Below are positions 1 through 4,938 of a DNA stretch of 7,753 nucleotides, in pieces. The stretch is from RGIG1668 sp045124495 (GTDB taxonomy: Bacteria; Bacillota; Clostridia; Lachnospirales; Lachnospiraceae): positions 1 through 7,753 of the forward strand of contig JBGVLX010000040.1 of NCBI GenBank assembly GCA_045124495.1, read 5' to 3'. The translations under genes and the position numbers were made by a program. Within the stretch, counting starts at the first letter, position 1. Each line of letters starts with the position of its first letter. The notes under the pieces are model-generated. The model saw only the letters and a list, made by a program, of their open reading frames with translations, had not been told where the DNA came from and did not search any database.

Positions 1-10
1 GGGATATATT

Positions 11-1246
11 ATGAATAATTTAAACCAAAACAACGATGATAATTTTGATAAAAAGCTGGAACAAATTTCAAAAATCATATCCAGGATCTCTGTCATTGCC
101 TGCCTTCTTATAGGAATTCTTTCTTCCTTGTTTCTAATGATTGCCTACGGAATTCCTCTAAGTGGATTTGAAAGGGACATGAAAAAAGTGGAATTAGGAA
201 TTCTCCTTCTTTCCACCCTCCTATTTTCCATGCTGTTATGGAAGGGAATCGATATTCTCCTTAGCCACCTAAAAAAAGGGGGACAGAAGTTTACAAAAGA
301 AATCAATCCTAAGAAGTGGCCTTCCCCTTCGAAACGAACTGTAAAAAATATTCTCATCTATATGTCTCGGAAGACAGGATTGCTGATATGGGATATCTTG
401 ACGATATGCGTTGTAATTTCCTATATATTAGCATTTTTATTGCCAGGAACACCTGAAATAGAGAAAAATATCATTTCCGGTTTAGAAATACTAGTCTTTT
501 TTCTAGTAATAAGAATCATTTTTATGCTATATTACCGTCTTCGAAATTATGTTAAGAGTATGCTGAAACATTATGATTTTTATGGTGGACGACTAGAACA
601 CTCCCGGATACTAGATGACTTAGAAGAAAGTTTAAAAAACCGGATGCTGTATTATTCTCCTCAATGGATTATCACTGAGGATTTCTTTCTGGCATGGTGC
701 AAAGAACTATTTTTCGCTCCCATCGCCATACCTATCAAAGAAATGCATTCACTGCGATTTGAAGTCAGAAAAGGAAGTTTTCAATCCGGCCGCCGTTATC
801 ATCAGCCTATTTCGAATAACATAATTGTGTGCCAGTTAAAAAGTGGTCAGTCTGTAGACCTATACATAGGAAATAAATTAAAAGCACCTGTAATTTTGAA
901 GGTTTTAAGGTATTTTAACATCCCATTTGATAATGCACTAGAGCTCAAGGAAGGCTATTTGCCGCCTTACGAAATCACGGTTACACCTCCGGGTAAGGCT
1001 TCAAAACAAAATGCAACCATTCCTTCTGTTGTAACAAATAATACGAATCTGGACCGTTCTATCTTTACACCAGTTATGAACAAAATTACACAAAAAGATA
1101 TGGAAACGATTCTTAATCTGCTGGCTTCCGGCAGAAAAATTCAGGGCATAAAAGAAATTATGAACGCTACCGGTATCGGATTATCCGAGGCAAAAAAAAT
1201 TGCGGACCAATATTATGTAAATCATCCGGAAAAAAAATTAAACTAA
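11..1246 (+). CDS. Four-helix membrane protein with L7/L12-like C-terminal module, function unknown
   Basis: I do not recognise this 411-residue protein as a named gene. After a short polar N-terminus (Asn/Asp-rich, residues 1-20) there are four hydrophobic segments at about 27-47, 60-85, 122-145 and 153-174. A soluble part of about 235 residues follows, probably cytoplasmic. Its first section (about 210-305, beginning near YYSPQWIITEDFF) has the short alternating strands of PH-like domains on Firmicutes membrane proteins; that is a weak inference. Residues 373-402 (SGRKIQGIKEIMNATGIGLS, then EAKK) closely resemble the C-terminal domain of ribosomal protein L7/L12, whose hallmark is I-K-x-[IV]-x-x-x-T-G-x-G-L-x-E-A-K. 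The ATG follows GGGA at 1-4 with 6 nt spacing, an acceptable ribosome binding site. The frame is open back to the window edge, so a longer start cannot be excluded. It converges on the C39-like gene, so it belongs to a different transcription unit. Confidence 0.85.
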   Translation: MNNLNQNNDDNFDKKLEQISKIISRISVIACLLIGILSSLFLMIAYGIPLSGFERDMKKVELGILLLSTLLFSMLLWKGIDILLSHLKKGGQKFTKEINPKKWPSPSKRTVKNILIYMSRKTGLLIWDILTICVVISYILAFLLPGTPEIEKNIISGLEILVFFLVIRIIFMLYYRLRNYVKSMLKHYDFYGGRLEHSRILDDLEESLKNRMLYYSPQWIITEDFFLAWCKELFFAPIAIPIKEMHSLRFEVRKGSFQSGRRYHQPISNNIIVCQLKSGQSVDLYIGNKLKAPVILKVLRYFNIPFDNALELKEGYLPPYEITVTPPGKASKQNATIPSVVTNNTNLDRSIFTPVMNKITQKDMETILNLLASGRKIQGIKEIMNATGIGLSEAKKIADQYYVNHPEKKLN

Positions 1247-1249
1247 TAT

Positions 1250-1275
1250 TTTAGCCAGGTTTATGCCTGGCTAAA
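1250..1275. terminator. Hairpin between convergent genes, probable bidirectional terminator
   Basis: The arms TTTAGCCAGG (1250-1259) and CCTGGCTAAA (1266-1275) form a perfect 10-bp stem around a 6-nt loop. The hairpin lies between the stop of the membrane protein (1246) and the stop of the C39-like gene. Its loop and right arm include the last codons and the stop (1261-1263) of the C39-like gene. Neither side has a long T-tract; only short A/T runs flank it, so termination efficiency is uncertain. Position between two converging genes is the main reason to call it a shared terminator. Confidence 0.6.
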
Positions 1276-2352
1276 TACCCACAGATTCTTAATTTGTGGT
1301 CCTATTACTTCATAATCCCAAAGTACACTGCTTCGTTCTATACTATTCGGGTCATTTACCATAATCTTTCCATCCTGTAATTTCACTAATACAATAAAAT
1401 GACCTTGAGATGTGAAATCTCCTGGTGCCATACTACAGATGATAGGATGGCCTTGTTCCAGTTCCTGAAATATAGTGTTCTTACTTAAGGATAATTCTCT
1501 TCCTTCTACTCCAAAGCAGGTTACTCCCTCTGTCATAAAACTCCATGCTGTTCCTGTATTTTTAACGTAATACCCTGCCTCCTGTGCATATACTGCCAGC
1601 CTGTCAGGTGTTGCTTCTTTGTTATTGGTCAGGGTTACGACTACCATGGACAGGCAAGTTGGAGCACAGCCACAAAGTCCAACACAGCTTTCTCCATAAG
1701 AGACATATCCCCACCGTTCGTCCCACTGTAAAAATAATGGAAACTTCTCTTCTAATTCTTTTGAGGTAAATCCACCATTGGCAGCATGTTCTTTTTCTAA
1801 ATAACCCAAAGTAAAATTAAGCATCTCTGGATTACTGCAAAGTGCGTTTAATAATTCCTCCGGGTAAGAATCCATATTATCATAGATTTCTTTATAATCC
1901 TTCGAAGACTTGGCTAATTCCCCTAATATATCCTCTATTTCAGAACTTGAATATTTTTTTGGCGTGATCAAATCCTGTTCCGAAGCACTTCCTATAATAC
2001 GGCTTGTATTATACTTTTTCTCATCTGTTCCGAAACCGCCGAATCCATTTTTCCCTATCCCGGGGAAACTGCCATTTTCTTTCGCCCAGTTATGAATAAA
2101 ACACCCTAAAATCACGAAACCAATGAAACTCCAAAGGATTTTTATTCTCCTCTTTCTTCGCAAACGCTTTCGGTTCCGTTTTTTCCGATTCCCATCAGAT
2201 TTGTAAGAAATATTTCCCCGAGAAGTATTTGTTTTTCTATCATTTCCTTTCACTTCTCCCCTTATCTTTTCTTGGTGTTCTACTTTTAAATTTACTCTGT
2301 CATTCCCCTTACCTTTTGATTTTATTGGAAATAATTCTATTTCATCCCTCAT
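1261..2352 (-). CDS. Membrane-tethered C39-like (papain-fold) cysteine peptidase family protein
   Basis: The 363-residue protein has a long, very basic N-terminal tail (about 1-70, with a dense Lys/Arg cluster at 55-69), one membrane helix (about 70-88) and an extracytoplasmic part, giving type II topology. A linker (90-205) leads to a C39-like domain (about 204-363) of the Peptidase_C39_2 type. This starts with the family's FLQWDERWG motif and has GCAPTC with likely catalytic Cys229, a GTAWSF motif, GHFIV with His318 and NDPNS with Asp334, so the triad is complete. There is no ABC-transporter domain, so it is not a bacteriocin-exporting C39 protein. Family members hydrolyse peptide or isopeptide bonds or are uncharacterised; the substrate here is unknown. 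The ATG at 2352 is preceded by GGGGGA at 8 nt spacing. It is the first gene downstream of the VanS-like kinase, 151 bp away on the same strand, and is a possible but unproven regulon member. Confidence 0.88.
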   Translation of the reverse strand: MRDEIELFPIKSKGKGNDRVNLKVEHQEKIRGEVKGNDRKTNTSRGNISYKSDGNRKKRNRKRLRRKRRIKILWSFIGFVILGCFIHNWAKENGSFPGIGKNGFGGFGTDEKKYNTSRIIGSASEQDLITPKKYSSSEIEDILGELAKSSKDYKEIYDNMDSYPEELLNALCSNPEMLNFTLGYLEKEHAANGGFTSKELEEKFPLFLQWDERWGYVSYGESCVGLCGCAPTCLSMVVVTLTNNKEATPDRLAVYAQEAGYYVKNTGTAWSFMTEGVTCFGVEGRELSLSKNTIFQELEQGHPIICSMAPGDFTSQGHFIVLVKLQDGKIMVNDPNSIERSSVLWDYEVIGPQIKNLWVFSQA

Positions 2353-2421
2353 GGAACATATCCCCCTATCTTTTGTATCTCTAGCACTTCATTATTGTAA
2401 ATTCACGAAAATTTTCCAACT

Positions 2422-2470
2422 AAAAAATCCCTGTTTGATGGTTTCATTATATCAGACAGGAATATTTTTT
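2422..2470. terminator. Terminator downstream of the VanS-like gene
   Basis: The arms CCTGTTTGA (2430-2438) and TCAGACAGG (2452-2460) form a 9-bp stem with one G-U pair when read on the plus strand and one C-A mismatch on the minus strand. The loop is 13 nt. Six A residues lie on the left (2422-2427) and six T residues on the right (2465-2470), so a U-tract follows the stem in the minus-strand transcript (GATTTTTT) and also, a few bases further on, in the plus-strand transcript. Its place about 45 bp after the kinase stop makes it the likely end of the two-component operon. Confidence 0.65.
2446..2454 (-). promoter_or_regulatory. Candidate extended -10 promoter for the C39-like gene
   Basis: On the minus strand TGATATAAT is a full extended -10 element (TG-N-TATAAT). 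No good -35 is found 17 bp upstream, where the sequence is A-rich, which is tolerable for an extended -10 promoter. It would give a leader of roughly 85-90 nt before the ATG at 2352. The element sits in the loop and edge of the preceding terminator hairpin. The call rests on motif and position only. Confidence 0.4.
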
Positions 2471-2503
2471 GTTTATATGATTCCTTTCAAAAATCATATG
2501 ATT

Positions 2504-3637
2504 TTATTCGGAAATTCTTACGATTTTATAACAATCCTTGGGAAGAAATAGCTGAAAAATAATACTTTCATTTTCACTTTTTGCCTGAATCCTTCCACCG
2601 TGTAATTCCACAATTTCCTTAGAAATAGCCAGTCCTAATCCTGAACCACCGGTAGAAGAAGAACGGGAAGAATCCAAACGGAAAAACTGCTCAAAAATTC
2701 TATTTAATTTATCAGGGGGAATGGTTTTTCCATGATTTTTCACTACTATCTCTACCTCCTCTCCCAAGGACTGCATAGAAAGTGAGATTTCCGTTCCGGA
2801 ATAGCTGTAATTTACTGCATTTCGAATCAGATTATCAAATACCCTTTCCATCTTGTCCCTGTCGCATAAAATCTCTACTTCCGGAGTAATATTCATATTC
2901 CATGTTAATTCTTTTTCCCCCAGAATAGGATTAAATTCATAGGTAATCTGTTCTAACATCCGGCTAAGATTGGTTCTCTCGGCTTCCAATGTCAATGTAG
3001 TCAAATTAAAACGGGTAATATCAAAAAATTCATTGATTAACCCTTCTAATCTTTCTGCCTTTTCCAATGCAATTCCCGTGTATCTTTCCCGCAACTCTGG
3101 TGACAACTGTGGTTCATCTTGAAGCAAAGTCAAATATCCGATGACACTGGTAAGGGGTGTTTTCAAATCATGTGCCAGATAAACAATCAAATCATTTTTT
3201 CTCTGCTCTGCCTCTTTTGCAACTGCAATATTCCGTAGTGACCGTTCTCTTGCCAGATTCAGTTCATTTTGTATATCTATCATTTCCTCCGAAAGCGTAA
3301 TGGGCACTTCCGGATGTGAAAGATTCTTCGCTGCCTCTACCGTTTCATCCATATATCCAAATGCCTTCTTTAATGCACAGAGTGTCAATATTAAAATCCA
3401 GACAAAGACCAGAATCGTAAATGCCTTTGGAAAATAAAATTCAAGTTCTTTTAAGGTAGCATACAAAGGGTCATAATTGTACCATACCTTACGACTGCAA
3501 ATAAATTTTGCGATATAAAATCCACCAAGCCCAATTCCAATCAATCCAAACAAGGATGCAAAATATTGGAATAAGATTTTCTGACTAATCTGTGCAAATT
3601 TTCTTTCCTTTTTCTTCTTACTCAATGGTATAGCCAA
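2504..3637 (-). CDS. VanS-like sensor histidine kinase
   Basis: The 377-residue inner kinase of a two-component pair autophosphorylates on His and passes phosphate to the regulator encoded just upstream. Two membrane helices (about 22-45 and 72-90) enclose a small loop of about 27 residues, so a stimulus is probably sensed in or near the membrane. The H-box is LAHDLKTPLTSVIGYLTLL with His156, the N-box DNLIRNAVNYS with Asn273, the F-box IFEQFFRLD (314-322) and the G2 box GGSGLGLAI (330-338). The G1 position reads KNHGKTIP, lacking the usual Asp, a pattern I associate with VanS-type kinases. The best family match from memory is VanS of glycopeptide clusters. The first codon at 3637 is TTG (GCT-ATA-CCA follows), overlapping the regulator gene by 20 bp. 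A second TTG at 3625 is possible, and no ATG occurs until residue 96. A GGGGGG run abuts the first TTG, so coupling to upstream translation is likely. No van resistance genes are nearby. Confidence 0.93.
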   Translation of the reverse strand: MAIPLSKKKKERKFAQISQKILFQYFASLFGLIGIGLGGFYIAKFICSRKVWYNYDPLYATLKELEFYFPKAFTILVFVWILILTLCALKKAFGYMDETVEAAKNLSHPEVPITLSEEMIDIQNELNLARERSLRNIAVAKEAEQRKNDLIVYLAHDLKTPLTSVIGYLTLLQDEPQLSPELRERYTGIALEKAERLEGLINEFFDITRFNLTTLTLEAERTNLSRMLEQITYEFNPILGEKELTWNMNITPEVEILCDRDKMERVFDNLIRNAVNYSYSGTEISLSMQSLGEEVEIVVKNHGKTIPPDKLNRIFEQFFRLDSSRSSSTGGSGLGLAISKEIVELHGGRIQAKSENESIIFQLFLPKDCYKIVRISE

Positions 3638-4322
3638 CCCCCCACACCGTTTTTATGTACTTTGGTTTTCTTGCAGGCTCTTTCATTTTCTCTCTTAATC
3701 TCGCAATGTGAGCCATCACTGTATTATTATGATCCAGATATTTTTCTCCCCAGACTGCTTCAAACAATTCCTCAGAAGAAACCACATTTCCCTTATGCAT
3801 GCATAAATACCAGAGAATGTTAAATTCTATCGGTGTAAGACTAAGTTCCTTCCCATTCATACAACATTTATGACTGCTTTTTGATATGTAAAGTCCCCGG
3901 ATATCAATTTCTTCCATCTCTTTTACTACATTTGCCGGCTCTGACGTATTATACTGGGTATAACGACGTAGCTGGGTTTTTACACGGGCTACCAGTTCTA
4001 AAGGGTTAAAAGGCTTGGTAATATAGTCATCCGCCCCTAACGTAAGCCCCGTGATTTTATCCATATCCTCCACCTTGGCAGTCAACATGATAATAGGAAA
4101 CAAATGTTTCTCCCGAATCTTCTTACATAGGGTAAATCCGTCCATATCCGGAAGCATCACATCCAGAATCGCTATTCCAAGGTCACTTTCCCTCTCCACA
4201 CAATCCAAGGCTTCTGTAGCATTATAATACTTTAGCACCTCATATCCGTCATTTTTTAAATAGACCTCCACAAGGTCCGCGATGGCAGCTTCATCATCTA
4301 CAATTAATATTTTTTCTTTCAC
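3618..4322 (-). CDS. VanR-like OmpR-family response regulator
   Basis: The 234-residue transcription factor acts in the cytoplasm as partner of the overlapping VanS-like kinase. The receiver domain (about 3-118) has the acidic pair Asp9/Asp10, phosphoacceptor Asp54 in ILDVMLPDMDG, Thr81 and Lys103 in the ITKPF motif. A linker (120-140) leads to an OmpR/PhoB winged-helix domain (about 140-234) with SLTPIEFNIL, a KGNVVSSEELFEAVWG stretch and the closing KYIKTVWGVGYTIE. Many stretches (ILIVDDE, GADDYITKPF, KGNVVSSE, KTVWGVGY) match my memory of VanR from Tn1546-type clusters, but such regulators are also common in Clostridia without resistance genes. The start is GTG at 4322, with GAGG five bases upstream (GGAGTGAGG-TTAAA-GTG). 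The kinase gene begins before this stop codon, a typical coupled operon. Because neither vanHAX nor vanXY/T is present, the regulated target is unknown. Confidence 0.93.
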   Translation of the reverse strand: MKEKILIVDDEAAIADLVEVYLKNDGYEVLKYYNATEALDCVERESDLGIAILDVMLPDMDGFTLCKKIREKHLFPIIMLTAKVEDMDKITGLTLGADDYITKPFNPLELVARVKTQLRRYTQYNTSEPANVVKEMEEIDIRGLYISKSSHKCCMNGKELSLTPIEFNILWYLCMHKGNVVSSEELFEAVWGEKYLDHNNTVMAHIARLREKMKEPARKPKYIKTVWGVGYTIE

Positions 4323-4337
4323 TTTAACCTCACTCCA

Positions 4338-4379
4338 TCTTTCTCTTATATACTCTGCCTTATATATTTTCTCTTATGT
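4338..4379 (-). repeat. Three 14-bp direct repeats upstream of the VanR-like gene
   Basis: Read on the minus strand, three consecutive 14-mers have the form A-[CT]-ATAAG followed by a purine-rich half: ACATAAGAGAAAAT (4366-4379), ATATAAGGCAGAGT (4352-4365) and ATATAAGAGAAAGA (4338-4351). The core ATAAG recurs at exactly 14-bp steps, and the block ends just before the ribosome binding site. OmpR-type regulators often bind direct repeats of about 10-12 bp, so an autoregulatory site is possible. The low complexity of the purine-rich strand means chance is also possible. Confidence 0.4.
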
Positions 4380-4420
4380 TTTATTTCCATTTTATTCCCT
4401 AACATAATCCGCCTGAGTAA

Positions 4421-4449
4421 CCCAATGTCATTTACTTAATGGCATTGGG
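4421..4449. promoter_or_regulatory. 12-position inverted repeat in the leader of the VanR-like operon
   Basis: CCCAATGTCATT (4421-4432) and AATGGCATTGGG (4438-4449) are complementary at 11 of 12 positions around a 5-nt centre; the twelfth is a G-U pair on the plus strand and a C-A mismatch on the minus strand. No T-tract follows on either strand, so it is not a typical intrinsic terminator. It lies about 100 bp before the GTG start, downstream of the candidate promoter. It could be an RNA hairpin in the leader or a dyad protein-binding site. Confidence 0.5.
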
Positions 4450-4488
4450 GCACGTGAATAGTAACAACCTTTCTTTTCATATAGAAAG

Positions 4489-4517
4489 AGTATAACAAAA
4501 AAATCAGCATTTTTCAG
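4489..4517 (-). promoter_or_regulatory. Candidate promoter of the VanR/VanS-like operon
   Basis: On the minus strand CTGAAA (4512-4517, 4 of 6 matches to TTGACA) and TATACT (4489-4494, 5 of 6 matches to TATAAT) are separated by exactly 17 bp. A TG one base before the -10 makes TGTTATACT an extended -10. The expected transcript would start near 4482 and have a leader of about 160 nt. The -35 and spacer lie within the terminator hairpin of the preceding unit. This is the best promoter I found ahead of the operon, but it is by inspection only. Confidence 0.5.
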
Positions 4518-4527
4518 CTGATTTTTT
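4498..4527. terminator. Strong bidirectional intrinsic terminator
   Basis: AAAAAATCAGC (4498-4508) and GCTGATTTTTT (4517-4527) form a perfect 11-bp stem around an 8-nt loop. The T-run on the right serves plus-strand transcripts; the A-run on the left gives a U-tract for minus-strand transcripts. It is the only convincing terminator downstream of the large surface-protein gene and would also insulate the VanR/VanS-like operon from read-through. Confidence 0.8.
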
Positions 4528-4630
4528 CATTTAAGATTCGCTTTAAGATATTATACTTCAATTATCCACGACGTTTCTTGTAAACCTCTACCATGGTGGC
4601 CAAGTGCTACGTTTTCTTGAATCATCTCAG

Positions 4631-4777
4631 TTATATTATAGTTTCCAGTTCATTTACCGGCGGCTGGCAGGTACGTCCCTGACATACATAATATGTGGTC
4701 TTATCATTTTTTAATGGATATCCTTTTGTAGGACCTTCCAAAACAGATATCACAGTATTTAAAGGAATTTTACAAGA
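4631..4777 (-). pseudogene. 3' remnant of a YyaL-type (DUF255/SPATA20-like) thioredoxin-domain gene
   Basis: This minus-strand frame, bounded upstream by a stop at 4778-4780, encodes about 48 residues ending at TAA 4631-4633. The peptide includes PLNTVISVLEG, GYPLKNDKTTYYVC and QGRTCQPPVNELE. From memory, the Y-V-C-x-x-x-x-C-x-x-P-[VT]-x-[DE] signature is the conserved extreme C-terminus of YyaL/SPATA20 proteins, which have about 600-700 residues, an N-terminal thioredoxin-like domain and an alpha/alpha-barrel. Only the tail survives here: the frame upstream is interrupted, and the large surface-protein gene lies where the body of the gene should be. There is no credible start or ribosome binding site, so it is called a decayed fragment. 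The identification rests on recall of the motif, not on a search. Confidence 0.6.
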
Positions 4778-4798
4778 TTAACCTTATTAATGTGACCG

Positions 4799-4829
4799 TT
4801 CCCTTAATTTGTTATCATTTTTAAGGGAA
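4799..4829. repeat. 9-bp inverted repeat in the gene-poor region
   Basis: TTCCCTTAA (4799-4807) and TTAAGGGAA (4821-4829) are perfectly complementary around a 13-nt A/T-rich loop. No T-tract follows on either strand. It lies 110-140 bp after the stop of the large surface-protein gene and could stabilise the 3' end of its message, but termination is not supported. Confidence 0.4.
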
Positions 4830-4938
4830 ATTATTCTGAAATCATATAAACAAAATGCCACGGTCATCATAGACCGCAGCACTGTTGGAATTGCCGCAAC
4901 GGATTGCACGGTCCAGCGCCATAAAAGATATCTGACAC

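Larger units (their letters stand above)
4528..4938. other. Gene-poor interval with degraded coding material
   Basis: There is no intact gene between the terminator at 4498-4527 and the stop of the large surface-protein gene. Besides the YyaL-type remnant and the inverted repeat listed separately, 4857-4923 is visibly richer in G+C than its surroundings and is open on the minus strand as a short peptide (ATG at 4920-4922 to TGA near 4845; reading MALDRAIRCGNSNSAAVYDD). No ribosome binding site precedes that ATG. The stretch 4549-4625 is also open on the minus strand for about 22 codons but shows no recognised motif. I see no RNA gene, although the GC-rich patch contains small competing hairpins. 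Confidence 0.5.

Noticed and set aside
1584..2095. Two 61-codon plus-strand reading frames inside the C39-like gene
   Set aside because: They are antisense to a well-supported gene with complete family motifs and have no motifs of their own.
1261..4322. Vancomycin-resistance cluster
   Set aside because: Only regulator and kinase homologues are present; no ligase, dehydrogenase, racemase or D,D-dipeptidase gene is in the window.
4549..4625. Short minus-strand open stretch (reading ENVALGHHGRGLQETSW) after the YyaL-type remnant
   Set aside because: About 22 codons, no ribosome binding site and no recognised family; not separable from chance.
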